Assembly: GCA_014529385.2 (NCBI GenBank)
Contig: CM043942.1
Coordinates: forward strand, 105,369,141 to 105,433,140
Source: Adiantum capillus-veneris
Taxonomy: Eukaryota > Streptophyta > Polypodiopsida > Polypodiales > Pteridaceae
Length of the DNA stretch: 64,000 bases
Direction: 5' to 3'
Numbering within the stretch: the stretch's first letter is position 1; each line of letters begins with the position of its first letter. Shown in pieces: positions 1-64,000 of this stretch. A program made the translations under genes and the position numbers. The notes beneath the pieces were generated by a model. That model had not been told where the DNA came from and did not search any database. It worked only from the letters and a program-made list of their open reading frames with translations.

Positions 1-594
1 CACTAGACAACCCTTGGCATGGTGATCTATGATTGCCTTCAAAAATTGCAATCAATGATTGATTTTCCTTCTTTAGTCACCCAATTCTAGTGTAGCATTG
101 ATTCAACTTTCCCTAGGGTTTTTGTCCTTGATGATAGAGGGAGACTCAAAGATCTACATAAAGAACTTGAGCATCATCAACACTCTAACTTGCTCTTTCT
201 CTTTCTTGACTGTAGTTGAGCATACCATCATAAGATGGAGTGCGCATCTATGTATGCCACTAGCCTAGGCCTATTTACTGTGATTGGGTTGGCAGCAATG
301 ACTAGAACCAACAAAATTAGGAACAGAGGCATGTTTGCTACCAGTGATTGCTTAACGCTATTTAACAAGGGCTCATCTCTAAAGATCAACAGAGCAACAT
401 ATTGCATGGACTTGGTACACTAGACAACCCTTGGCATGGTAATCTATGATTGCCTTCAAATTGCAATCAATGATTGATTTTCCTTCTTTAGTCACCCAAT
501 TCTAGTGTAGCATTGATTCAACTTTCCCTAGGGTTTTTGTCCTTGATGATAGAGGGAGACTCAAAGATCTACATAAAGAACTTGAGCATGAGGC
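1..594. repeat. Tandem duplication, unit about 417 bp, second copy partial
   Basis: The segment beginning CACTAGACAACCC at position 1 recurs from 418 with only small changes (for example a 2-nt deletion in an A run) and stays alike for about 170 bp, up to the shared CTTGAGCAT. The two copies then diverge. This is a direct repeat about 417 bp apart whose left part may begin before the window. The repeated part reads in one frame as a short charged stretch (LDDRGRLKDLHKELEH) that runs into the RS/DR-rich relic that follows. Function unknown; it looks like duplicated debris rather than a gene. Confidence 0.75.
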
Positions 595-1000
595 TAAGTT
601 GAAAGAAAAGAAACATCACATAAGTATTAGCAATGGTAGACATGATAGCATAAGCAAGTGCGATAGTCAATGCAAGGGCAAAAGCCGTAGAAGACATGAT
701 GATGGAGATAGAAGTGGGCATGATTGACACAATGATGGAGAGCGGAGTAGACATGATCGGCATGAGAGAAACTATGAAAGACGAAGAGACCATGACAAAG
801 AGGATGAATATAAAAGGGATTGCACATTAATTGAAGGACTCATAGAGAGCATGCCAATTGCAAGGATAGATGCAATGCATGTGTTGGCAATGATGATGAT
901 GATGCAGGCAGAGATGGAAGTAGGAGGGATCGAGATGATAGAAACCCTAGCTCTTCAAAAGGGCATCAACCACAAGAACTTAATTTGTTCAATGTTTGAG
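541..1000 (+). pseudogene. Degenerate RS/DR-rich coding relic
   Basis: In the frame starting near 541 the plus strand reads as a strongly charged, low-complexity peptide rich in R, D, H and S (RRRHDDGDRSGHD, then ERSRHDRHERNYERRRDHDK), interrupted by one TGA near 724 and by a later frame change near 885. Such composition is typical of splicing-associated RS-like proteins, but it could also be a basic tail of a retrotransposon gag. No start, splice sites or recognisable domain are visible. I treat it as a broken fragment of unknown origin. Confidence 0.35.
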
Positions 1001-2399
1001 GTAGGTCTTGTGTGTCATGGATCATGACTACTTTGTGTAGCTTGTAGACTTTTGTGAGCCAAAGGAAGAGATTGTGCATGTATAATTGTTGATGCAAAAG
1101 ATGTTGTGATCAAGAGGTATGGATTAAGGTTGTTTTCATGATTGGGAGTACCATTAGCCTTTCCATGAGGGACTTGGAGCAAAAGATAAGGCAAGATCTT
1201 CCATCGATGAAAAAAAATCTCTTTGGATGAGGAAATTAATCCCTCTAATATGAATTAGCCCTTAACAAGTTGCAAAGGGCTTTCTAGGATTATCATCATA
1301 GAGGAGGACGAAAATGGCTCTTCTAACCAACCACTAAAAGGAACGAGTTCACCTAAGACATGGGGAGCTAAGCAGCTGATAACGTTAAGGGTCTTGGACT
1401 CTTGTATAAAGACAAAGGCACTGAAAAGAACCTTGATGGCCAATTACGTTGCTGATGGATCTGGACTCTTGTATAAAGACAAAGGCACCAAAGAGGAGCT
1501 TGAATTGAGCTCAATGAGAATGGACCAGTCTTCTTTAGAAGGCAAACAAGGTATTCCATTGATGTGTTACCTGTGAAAGTTGTAAGAAATTGAGATGGTT
1601 CACTTCAGAGAGCTATAATGACAAAATTTGCTTTAGCTAAAGAGAGGAGAGACTTGCGAGAGTAGCAGCAAATGACCATGCTTGATTCCATCCCAAAGAT
1701 TCATATCTAGGAGGATCTCATGGTAGAGACGAGAAAGCGTCATGTTGCTCATGAACTTTGTGGTGTATGTGACTCTATGTATGACATACCGGAGTGGAAA
1801 AGTATGCATTTGGTAAGGCAACTACATTTGGCCAGTGGTCAAATCTATCGATATATGAGCAAAACCAAAGTCTTTCCATTTACAAGTTGAAAATTGAGCT
1901 AGTTATAAAATTCCATAACAATGAAAGCAAACCAATAACGAGAGCTTCTACAAACCGATGGACAACACTTTGTGTCAACAAGTCGTAAAGGTTCGTCTCC
2001 ATGATTATGTGTTTGTTTGGACCACACAACTAGACTATGGGGCAAGGCACAACTTCTGTTCCTTATAATTTTTATGGAGATACAATGTCAACTATCCACC
2101 ATACTTCTATATGGCACGTTTGTATGACATGCACTATATATGGTCTTTAGTTTGTGCCATTTTCTCTTTGCATATATGTAAACAAATTATTTTTAATTCG
2201 CAACAACACATCACTACTAATCTGTATCAACACATCAATACAAACCATATCAAGAAATTTCTTTGGCAAGGCCAACCAAGCAAGACTAGTTCTCAACATT
2301 AGAAGCCAAGATCCAAACTAATTTCATTGATTTGTAATTAGTTAGGAGTCTGATGGTTATGGGATTCGAACTTTATCACAAAACACACTTCAAAACGGT
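1001..2399. other. Unassigned degenerate intergenic DNA with a short direct repeat
   Basis: No supportable gene. A near-identical 29-nt stretch (CTGGACTCTTGTATAAAG and following bases) occurs twice about 66 bp apart, near 1393 and 1459. The rest has short broken frames only and moderately AT-rich composition, as expected for old decayed repeats upstream of the host gene. Confidence 0.5.
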
Positions 2400-2857
2400 G
2401 CAGCTTGCGCTTAAGCGAAGTTAGGACCAAAAACGAAAACGCGAACAGTTTGGTGTCACGAAAATTGAAGGGCAGAGCTCAAGTTACACGCCTTCCTTCT
2501 TCCATCTTCCTCTTCTTCTTCTTCTTCTTCTTCACCCGTCGCGAACAGAGCTGCCAAAACAAATACGGAAAGGACACCATATCTATAACGTTGAGCGAAA
2601 GAACATTGCTTTCCCTGCTTCCCGCCGCTTTCGGCGTTTCATATTGCATTCTTAGGCGGCGGCAGCGGCAGATTTAGCCGTTTTCTGGCGATACTGTCGC
2701 TCCTGATTAGCTGCGCAAGTCTTAATAGGTGCGAGAACGGATTATTCCGGCTAGAGTTCGAACCATACAGGGGATTTGAGCCTCGAGGAATCAAAACAAG
2801 CATTTTGGAGCGAATCAAAGGATCTGTGCAGATAATTTGAATACGTTAGCTTGAATT
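2400..2857 (+). promoter_or_regulatory. Inferred core promoter and non-coding first exon of the BRWD-like gene
   Basis: This stretch changes character from the AT-rich flank. It is GC-richer, has a pyrimidine-rich TTC run at about 2500-2532 (the Y-patch or TTC repeats common in plant core promoters and leaders), and contains no ATG between about 2461 and 2857. It ends at a good donor, GAATT|GTAAGT, at 2857/2858. I infer that the transcription start lies here and that this is a 5' UTR exon joined to 3846. The exact start site and any TATA element are not evident. Confidence 0.5.
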
Positions 2858-3845
2858 GTAAGTCTCTGTGGCCAATTGCGTGTGATCTATCCCATTTAAG
2901 CTGCAAATTGTCGCTGTTTCTCTCTGCCTTTGTGGGCCGCCTGCTTCCTGCTGGCCCTACTACATGATCTGCATTTGTATCAATTGTTTACCTGATTGAG
3001 CAAGCATTGGCATGCGGTTTCTGCCGTTGAATTGGCTCTGTGTTTTTAGGGTTTTGTTCTCTTGCGTTCTCGGTGGACTGAGACGAGGAAAGAGGGTGGT
3101 AGGATTGCACAGTCACTCTTTTTGAATTGTACGGAAGTTAAAGCGACCCAATTAAAGTAATCAAAAGTTTGTTATGTTGGAAGTTTAAATTTGAAGGTGG
3201 TTGACCAAATGTAGAAAAATGTTGAAGTTTGAGCCCAAAATTAGTTTGGATTTAAAAACCAAGGTGGGCCCAGATTATGACCGCCTGCCCGGCCGGCCGA
3301 AGTCCGGACTTATTAGTTGGGCGCCCGCCCAACATCCTGTTGCCTTTTGATTGGGGAATTTCACATATGGAAAACTGCTATACAGGTTGGCAAAGTGCCT
3401 TATGAAGCGATACCTAGGTGGGATTTGATAGTGGAGAGGTTTTACTGTTGGTTCTGAGGAGGATGGCTTGTCAAAGTTTGTAATCAAGTCATAATTGCAC
3501 TCTTTTTTAAAACAAACACCTACTTACATTGTTGAATTGATGGATAGAAGCAGGCATTGGTTGTGTTTAAGCAAATTAATTTGGTTGTATACCAAGTTTA
3601 ATGGGAGTTTTCACATGTGCATACATGAAACACATTTTCCGGAATGTTGAGAAGATGTACTGTTAGCATGAGTTTTTAGCAATCACACCTTGATCCTAGT
3701 ATATGTAGTCCTTGACATACTCTCAAAGGCAGTCATGATAAAAAACTGTACCCTTTATGACAGTTACATGTTGGAAATTATGCTGTACACGGCTACAGAC
3801 CCTGAACAATAGTCTAGGTTGATGATTTTGAGGTTCTCATGGCAG
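2858..3845 (+). other. Inferred 5' UTR intron (988 nt)
   Basis: Starts GTAAGT and ends GGCAG just upstream of the main ATG, giving a plausible leader intron. Plant housekeeping chromatin genes often carry one. Inside it, around 3270-3330, lies a short GC-rich patch with CGGCCGGCCG and CGCCCGCCC runs. No coding frame of interest is seen. RNA evidence would settle the boundaries. Confidence 0.45.
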
Positions 3846-3857
3846 GTTTCTTCAATC

Positions 3858-3863
3858 ATGTGA
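3858..3863 (+). promoter_or_regulatory. Start-stop uORF (ATGTGA) in the leader
   Basis: Within the inferred spliced leader the only upstream ATG is immediately followed by a stop codon (ATG TGA). It ends 10 nt before the main ATG at 3874. Start-stop uORFs are known in plants to stall ribosomes and reduce downstream translation. The main ATG has a weak -3 base (C) but G at +4. Whether this site is in the mature leader depends on the inferred splice at 3845/3846. Confidence 0.5.
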
Positions 3864-3873
3864 GGCTTTCCAA

Positions 3874-56676
<52,803 letters not shown>

Positions 56677-56918
56677 GCTCCTTTCGTTCATTAGAATTTT
56701 GTTAGTGAAGTTGTCGCTCGAAGCTTCAATTGAAGCTCCTCAATTTTGTAGCAAATTTGCTTCATGCAATGGCATGTAGTATGTATAATATTTCTCTAGG
56801 GCATGATCCCTATGTGGGATTGAGCTGGCATCTCTGGCAATTTCCAGAAAATTTGGTGCCACATCTTTTTCCAAGCTCTTGTAGTCTAGGGCAGATTATT
56901 TTATTGTGTACAGCAAAC

Positions 56919-56924
56919 AATAAA
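56919..56924 (+). promoter_or_regulatory. Candidate polyadenylation signal
   Basis: AATAAA 243 nt after the stop codon, within AT-rich 3' flank. Further A/T-rich signals occur near 57765 (TTTTTAAATAAG). Which one is used is unknown. Confidence 0.4.
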
Positions 56925-57523
56925 TGGCTAAGAAGTCCCCCACCACTTCTTTGTATGACAATGCCTGAAAAGAAGTTTCATATTAAGAATTCTTCATTAA
57001 GGAACGCAGAAGATCCGAAATTTGAATCAAGTTTATGATGTAAGGTTGTCTATGGTGCCATTTTGATGGGGTCAAGCAAACAAAAGTGGAATGGCAGGCC
57101 TATGCTTGTGAATGTCAAAGGCTTATGGTCTATGGACTGCTTGGATGTGCTGCCTCAAATGTGGAAAGTAGAGTGACTAGGAGGGCAAGAAAATGCCGTT
57201 TTCGTGAATGTTCATGCGGCGTTTTTCTTTGTGCCAGCTTCTTTGCGACTGTTCTCGTCACTTTTTTTTGTCCTCGTTTCTTGCGTCCAAGAAATTTATG
57301 TTTTGGCCCACTGCTTTGCAGTGTTTACAACTTGAGGTCAGCAATCTTGATAATCTTTTGGAAAGAGCAGACTCAAATGTGGAAGGTTTGAGCGGGGGCA
57401 GGGCGTGGGTGGGATTTCAGATTTTGGCAGGGTTGACAAGAAGAATGTGCTTCGCTTGATACTGGCTGCTGTACCCAGCACTAGCTGTGGAACTGAAGGA
57501 ATTCATACGGCTGTTTGCACACA

Positions 57524-57542
57524 CCCCCCCCCCCCCCCCCCC
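57524..57542. repeat. Poly-C tract followed by poly-A
   Basis: Nineteen C, then ACCC and a run of about 17 A from 57547. Confidence 0.85.
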
Positions 57543-57760
57543 ACCCAAAAAAAAAAAAAAAAAGAAGAAGAAAAAGGAGGATTGTGTAATGGGCTGTAGA
57601 GGAGAAAGGGCCCTTCATCTCTCTGTGGCAGTAATTGGTGGCTGTACACATTTGGAAAGGAAAAGCTATGGACCTCTTCTGTGCATGAACAAAAAACATT
57701 AGCTTAGAGGCATGCGTTTCTCGTTTGTATTAACTTTATTTTGTATGTAACTACTTTGAA

Positions 57761-60700
57761 GTTTTTAAATAAGTTTGAATTTATGGTGTGAAGCGTTTGG
57801 TCATAACTTGTATCATGAGCAAGCAGTGAGGTGGATGTATATAATCAAAGCCTAAATTGCTTTGGCAAAAGCTTTTTGGATTATGTAAAGCCTAGCTTCT
57901 TCCCTATCAAAGCTGCTAGAATCAATAGAAGGCTGTGTTCGGGAGATCTGCAAAAGAGGAAATGAGAGCAACTCTTTAGGCAAATCTATTATTTATAGGA
58001 AAAGCGTGCTTTTGCAACAATACATGAGCATATGCGTACGCAGAATCGATCTCTTCCTCTTTGAGCTAGGGTTGATCCCAATTTATTCTCACTGTAGCCC
58101 ATGTTCCATCATTGGAGATGAGAGTTGCATGTTTTGAAGTCACTTCAACTCATTTTGATCCAAGAAGAGTTCTTAGCAGCTTTTGAATGTTCTGTAAGGT
58201 TTTTAACGTTCTTAGCACCCAACATCATCTACTCGTTAGCATCATAGCTCAATTATGGATAGTTCTAGCATTTTATAATTTCAGTCTAGGAGGAGAATAT
58301 TTAGATTCTAAGTCATAGGCTTGTATTTCAACTTATATTTCTTGACAAAATCATATTTAGATGATCTTAGACCTCTCGTTTTGGCCACAAGAATGTGCTA
58401 CCAATGTTGCATGTTGTCGCATAGATTCAAACATTGTTCTTCACTAGATCCAAAACAAAGGGTCATTTTATTTCGCTTTGCCAATCCATTTGATAGTGAT
58501 AGGCATAAGAGGAACTCAATTTGGTACATTATGGAAAAATGGCAATGACTTGTGGATCTTCTTTTTACATTATTGAGATTGGTAAGATGTGATACTTAAA
58601 AAGGTTTATGAAACAAAAGTCAGCCGAGAAACGGAGCTTGATACTCCTATTAACAAGTATGAATGGTGCTTGCTCATCAGCTATTAATTAATATCCATAT
58701 TTCTAGGAATTAACCAAAGATAAATCTATAGAGTTACCCTTTCATGGAGCCTTTGATACTTGTAGGCAATGGTTCTACTTTTTCTTGTCACGTTTTTCTT
58801 TTTGATAAGTCAAGGAATAAGAAACAAATCCTTGAATGTCTTTTCTTTGATAGAGTACTATTTCACTGCATTTGTGGCAACTCAAATGCCATGGTGTCCT
58901 CAATACGGCAAGATGTAGATTTATGTACAATTTTTTTTCCCAAACCATAGCCTTAAATCAAATACAATGTCTATCATTTAGTTTGTTTGTAATATAATTC
59001 CTAATCTAAAAGGACATTAATTTTATTAGCAAACCTTTGATCATTATCACATGAATTTCAAAAAAGTAGCTCAATATCATTTTCCTCTTGTTCTTTTCTT
59101 TGAAATGACTTTTGGGAGTTGATTAAACTTCTAAAAAGGCTCTATTTGGTGACTTTAGATTGGAGGCTAGATAATCATACCATAATGCACCCAACAACAC
59201 ATCTTCATGCTTGACATTGGAGATAAAAAAGTATTGTTGAGCCACATGTTCTTATGCTTCGGTTCTTGTCCTTCAATACTACTTTATCATGCAAGACGCT
59301 ATAGATAAGTATCATCATCAATCTACAATGATTTTCCATCTTCAAGCTTTATAAAATTCAAGAGAGAATCCTTCATCTTTGATCATATATGAAAATTCAT
59401 CATCTTCCATAATGGACTTTTTAAGCATCCGCTGAAAGAAAATGTGTTTCAAGTATCTAGTATATTACATGCAAAGTATTTTACATACTTGTAATATAAA
59501 AAGGAAGTCCAAAGTCCATGTCCACGACTCCTTCTCAAGTCGTCAAGCTATAAGAAAATGTCTCTATTTTTGTTACTTATTTGTGCTCAGTGCTCACCCA
59601 TATTTTGTATTTTTTCAAACCCAAACTTTGTATTCGAGCCAAGTTAGTGCCATGGAAAACTCAACCAAGCTAAGGATTCTGATTGAGGAGTATTTGCATT
59701 AAAGGAAGATTCTATGATCGAGACACAATACTACTCATTGAGAAGGCCCTGCATTAAGAAAGAGTCTATGGGATTGCGACATCCTCTGACGAACTTTTTT
59801 GTGGGTACTTTGATTATACTTTCTTCTGTTTCTTTCCACTAGTATAATTTTTTATGCATATTGTGTTGCTTCTTCCTCGTGTTGCACATTAAGACTATTG
59901 TGTATGTCAAGTGTTAGTGATAAGCTCACACACGATAAGCTAATGAGATTACACTAATCAAGGTTGCAAGTTTTATAATATTCTTCATGAAGGAAGGAAC
60001 ATACAAATTGTTGATGCACATAAGAAGCTGCAGACAATGATGCATGACCCATCTAACAATTTCCTCACACCTGACTAAATCTCAAAAGTTGAGAAAGCCC
60101 TTGCATTGTTTGAACTATAAATTACACCATCTCTAATTCATCTCATCAATTTAAGAAAATAAATCAAAGTATGCTTGGAATGGATTGATGCTATATTTGG
60201 GCAAAAACTTAAAAAAGTTAAGAGTTGCGCTTACAAATTGAGTTGTATAGCCCTAAAGAAAAACTTTATGGACTCATTGGCAAAACATATTTCAAAGCTT
60301 AAATCCATATAGATGAGTTGCAAGTAATATATGTTGAAACACATATAAAAGATTCCTTTGCAATATGTTAAGTATGCAAAGAGAATATAAAAGCATAAAG
60401 GGCATTTTAATCCAACACGGCTAACCCAACTCTCGAAGCTTTCATCTTGTCACTTTTACTCAAGAAGAAAGAGCTCAAAGCAAGTATCACTATTTTTTCT
60501 TAAATCTCTTGCAATTACTCTTGCATGTATTGGTGGTCCGTTGCCACTATTGACCTTGGTGTATCAATATCCTTATACAAAAATCCTCATTTTTGTTTCT
60601 AATTTCCATTGTTAATACATGAGCTTGTGGCATTTAGCCCGCTTAGGGTTCATCACTTGTAATAAGAGAAGGGCTTGCACTCTATTAAATGCGTCATAAA

Positions 60701-61735
60701 CATGGATTTTTTTGGTGGCTTGCATAGAGCATCGATTGGCCCATTGAGTAATGCAACCCATTCAACCAACTAATACATTTTCATCATTGCTTATTATTGC
60801 CGTACCCTTGAGGTGTGCATCATGAATCGATCACCATTCTTGAAAAAGCTTATAGATACTCACAGATTATCAAGTGTTCTACCCTATTCTCTCCCCATGT
60901 CATCAAGTAGCTTGTTTGGTACGCGAGGGCTTCAAAACAAAATGTGTGGATGTAACACCTGAGTCCAGTAGAAGGGGCTTTAAAATTAAAGATAACTACA
61001 AAATTACATCTAGAAGAGGGTTCAAAAATCCAAACTTGCAAAAAACTTACATGCTTGTAAAGAAAGAGGGGGATATTTATTTTAAGAAAATCATGTGTAG
61101 AGGGGTTTTAAATTTATCTCGTGAATGCGTGGATACATGTAATTTTAAAATAGTGGATCCCTTCCTGTTTGGTGTTGAAGGTGTGAAGAGTGTCATAGCT
61201 CAAAAAGTTCAAGACTTTCCATTATCTACCTAATCTAAGGCAAGGGATGAGTCTTTGTTAGTTGTTAATCTCCATCTCTTTAATTGGCAAAAAAATTTGC
61301 ATGACATTCTAGTAGATGGAAATATTGCCAAAACATTCTTATTTCAATGTTCATTCAAATATTGGCAAGTGTTATTGTTAGCTAGACATAAACTTTTGAG
61401 AATTTCATTACATACACTCCTAGTCACTTTGGATATTTTTTGCCACACTTTTCTTGAACAAGTCCCTACCACATTTTCACAACCTTTATGTTTGAAAATG
61501 GGTAGCAAACCATCTTGCTCTTGTATTACTAGTGGACCTAAACAAAGTGTTGATTGAAGGGGAGAGTAGTTCACATTACACCACTCATCAAAGTCAAAGA
61601 GAATAACAAAAAAATATGGAGTACAAGTCCAAAAACAAAAAATAGAAGCATTATCAATTAAGATAATTACTAAAGGCATCAACCACCGACGATTGTGAAT
61701 ATTTTTCTTTATCTTTGTCTAGGTGAACAAGAAGA
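57761..61735. other. AT-rich intergenic DNA, no recognised gene
   Basis: Four kilobases with only short frames. The most gene-like is 60874-61233 (119 codons), which contains twice-repeated RRGFK blocks (SSRRGFKIKDNYKITSRRGF) and shares no motif I know. 61255-61557 follows with a hydrophobic frame. Composition and lack of splice-supported frames suggest decayed repeats. Confidence 0.4.
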
Positions 61736-62420
61736 TACACTAGTGTTGCTTGAGGAGAATCCTACTCCTCTATAGGTGAAAGCTTTAAGATTGGAACAGA
61801 GCATGGAAGATCATGTATTGATTATCTGTCACTGTGGAGAATACCATGATTGTGGGCAGATAGAGGATGCCAATTCCCCTAAGGAGACATGGAACTAACG
61901 AAATTTCATCAACAACTAGGCAAGGAAGCTAAAATTGAAAACAAAGCTCAACATTGTTTAAAAAAAGGTTTTGTTTGTGGATGACTATGTGTTCCATATT
62001 AAGGATATATGTGAATCCCTTGCATCTATTGGTGTGACAATTGATGATGTATGCGAAGGTGGAAGCATGCTCGCATGGTTGGGGACCAACGTACAAATAG
62101 CTCAAGACCTATATTCATATTGAGAAAATATTCCCAATTTTACAAATCTGGTGTCTATTCTGATGGTGGAAGCGAGGTAGAGAATGTGGTGTAGGTCAAG
62201 GAGGTGACAATGGTCATGGAAATCAAAATCATGACAATCTTGACAACTAAGGGAAAAGACAAGCAGAGAGGAAAATTTTGGGGGAAGGAGGGTCAAAGAG
62301 ATCCATGATACTTTTGAAAAAATAATGTGCAAAACAATGGAAGGGAATGTTGGACAATGAAGACCGCTTTGAGCATGAATGTCCAGAAAGAAGGCATCAA
62401 AACAAATATGCAAGTACTAC
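61736..62420 (+). pseudogene. Degenerate Ty1/copia gag relic
   Basis: Plus-strand text VDDYVFHIKDICESLASIGV, then DDVCEGGSMLAWLG and ENIPNFTNLVSILMVEA matches the order of copia gag (Y...IK...D.LA.IG, then LP.F..LVS.L..EE). Several stops occur (for example near 61898). No zinc knuckle or pol is present. Confidence 0.65.
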
Positions 62421-62893
62421 AAGGGTTGTAGATGAGCCAGAAAAACTATTTGTTATAAAACATATGATGAACACCATGTTTGCCCAATCGATTCCAAGTT
62501 ATTTGTAATGTTGGGAACATGTAATACATTAGCAAAATACTTAACCTTTCGCCTATCTAGAAATTAGCACATTCCTTGAATGCACAACATGATGAATTGT
62601 ATCATCCCTAGTCTCAAGTAGGACAGCATAAGAACGCAAGGGACAAGTCTAAGTCTACTAAATAATCCTTACCTAGCATCTCTCTACCTAGTTGGAGTGA
62701 GAGTTAGTATGAAGGAGATTTTTTTGAGCAATTAGATAGAGGTCATCTTATCTCTCGCTTTACCATGTGTAACTCAGATCACATGCCACCTATGGATTCG
62801 AGAAGGATTTCCTCTAGCCTCCACCTTATCATGGAGTCATTATATGTATCCCATATCCCATGACCAAGACCAAGTCTCGTGGCCTGTAAGCTA

Positions 62894-63035
62894 TGTTGGG
62901 GTATAGGCGTCTGTGCCTTGCCCGGCCGCCCAGAGTCTGGGCGTCCACTCACTTGTATACCTTATACATAGCATAAGTGTATAGGGGGCTGCCACTCTTT
63001 GAGTCTCCCCACCCATATCTGTGTGTCATGTGTCT

Positions 63036-63105
<70 letters not shown>

Positions 63106-63130
63106 CTGTGGTGCTCCCCGATCCCCTTCA
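62894..63130 (+). repeat. 5' LTR (about 237 bp) of an element leaving the window
   Basis: Starts TGTTGGGGTATAGGCG and ends GATCCCCTTCA just before a primer site. It contains a (CT)n tract (63038-63102) that fills a quarter of it. Short LTRs of this size are typical of Ty1/copia elements. The 3' LTR is not in the window, so the start is inferred. Confidence 0.65.
63038..63102. repeat. (CT)n microsatellite inside the LTR
   Basis: About 32 CT copies followed by CGTCTGTGGTG. Confidence 0.95.
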
Positions 63131-63132
63131 AT

Positions 63133-63144
63133 TGGTATCAGAGC
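63133..63144 (+). promoter_or_regulatory. Initiator-tRNA-Met primer-binding site
   Basis: TGGTATCAGAGC, a perfect match to the complement of plant initiator tRNA-Met, two bases after the LTR end. Confidence 0.9.
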
Positions 63145-64000
63145 TATGGTGACCGCGGAGAGCACGACGGCTTTGAGAGCTTCGAGGCGATAGCTCGCTC
63201 GCTCTCGACGGTGGAGTTCGATCGCGGAGTTTCACGGAGAGAGATTTTAGCTTGAGGAGCATTGTCTTTGGAGCTTAGGAGCTTGGTGTGGTCAAGCTTG
63301 GTCGAGGAGGCGGTTGCGGCTTCCTTGGTGAGAGGAGCTTTTGAGCTCAGTGGAGCTCGTTAGAGAAGTGCTCGGCGGAGGAGAGCTTGACATTCGAGTG
63401 CTTGGATGCTGTTGTGGCAGAGCTCTTGCGTTGGAGCTTGCATTGAGAGGACATTGCATCAGGCAGAGTGGAGCAGGAGCAGGTTCAAGACTGTGTGCAT
63501 CTCGTTTTTGCCATTTTCGGGCTCTAAAACACAGTTTTTTGCATAGCTCCGTCATACAGAGTCAGATCTACATGATCCAGGAGTCTAGGTCAGGGTTTTG
63601 GCACGCTCCAGACACAATGGTGATGTCTATTTGCTGAAATTATGCTTTGAATTACAGAAGGTACAACAGCAGGTTTATTTGTGCACTTTCGGGTCCCAAA
63701 AACACTGTTTTTGATATATCTCACACACACAGAGTATTTTCTGCAGCAACCAGCAAATTCATAGGTGTACACAGGTTTTTGGATATGCATTTGTCCAGAG
63801 AGCCACTCATGCGAGAGTGAGCTATGTTGCCATGGTCTTGGCGGTTTATGTATGCCATATATGGATTTGTGTATTTGTTTATGGCTGAGATTATTTGAGA
63901 TTTGGCTCAATTTATAGAAGAAACTCTGTTGGATTTTATCCAGGTTCTCGCCATAGCTTCTACGTATCCGTAGGTTGCTCTTTGACAGTTTAGTGGTTGA
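63145..64000 (+). mobile_element. Leader region of the terminal LTR element
   Basis: Purine-rich GAGCTT-type leader after the primer site. The first ATG (63147) opens only 16 codons (MVTAESTTALRASRR). No gag is recognised before the window ends, so the rest of the element lies to the right. Confidence 0.5.

Larger units (their letters stand above)
56677..57760 (+). other. Probable 3' UTR and downstream flank
   Basis: No gene. The first few hundred bases look like a 3' UTR. 57524-57542 is a C19 tract followed by an A17 run, which resembles a retroposed-tail or slippage site. A frame with CLQLEVSNLDNLLERADSN near 57322 is too short to call. Confidence 0.4.

Noticed and set aside
57405-57702. 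Frames around the C19/A17 tract
   Set aside because: Low-complexity translation; no supporting motifs.

Overview
This window is nuclear DNA of a land plant with a large, retrotransposon-rich genome. I infer a fern or gymnosperm-like lineage from two introns of 22-23 kb, heavy nested Ty3/gypsy content and abundant (CT)n tracts, but nothing seen here fixes the species. One host gene dominates: a plus-strand BRWD/PHIP-type protein (N-terminal BRWD region, WD40 propeller, long charged linker, cryptic Tudor-like region, C-terminal bromodomain). It runs from the ATG at 3874 to the stop at 56676. My exon model has 23 coding exons, about 1,836 codons, with every exon phase agreeing.

Layout. 1-2400: degenerate repeats, including a tandem duplication and an RS/DR-rich relic. 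2400-3873: inferred promoter, 5' leader with one leader intron, and a start-stop uORF. 3874-4798: first exons. 4799-26982: giant intron 1. 26983-33268: a compact block of 19 exons with introns of roughly 70-210 nt. 33269-56492: giant intron 2. 56493-56676: last exon, completing the bromodomain. 56677-57760: probable 3' UTR and flank. 57760-62890: AT-rich, mostly unassignable DNA with a Ty1/copia gag relic. 62894-64000: short LTR, primer-binding site and leader of an element running off the window.

Giant intron 1 holds a readable nest. Family A is an LTR family using the initiator-tRNA-Met primer site; every copy here lacks reverse transcriptase and integrase. A2 (11660-25284) was interrupted in its 5' LTR by complete A1 (11781-16089, equal 1,115-bp LTRs, TSD TCCAG) and then by B1, a minus-strand Ty3/gypsy element with a chromodomain-like C-terminus. 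A3 (5939-8777, minus) is a deleted relative. All three A copies share an unrecognised 3' ORF region. Giant intron 2 carries more family B copies (B2-B5), including a large inverted repeat, a different Ty3 element (D), copia relics and many LINE pieces.

The LINE family has an APE-type endonuclease, an RT and a CCHC-like C-terminus. Its copies repeatedly sit inside (CT)n/(GA)n microsatellites, suggesting microsatellite-directed insertion. The other main leads are the conserved family-A ORF, the start-stop uORF, and the giant-intron architecture with long C tracts about 180 nt after both giant-intron donors. All assignments come from reading the sequence; no search or alignment program was run.
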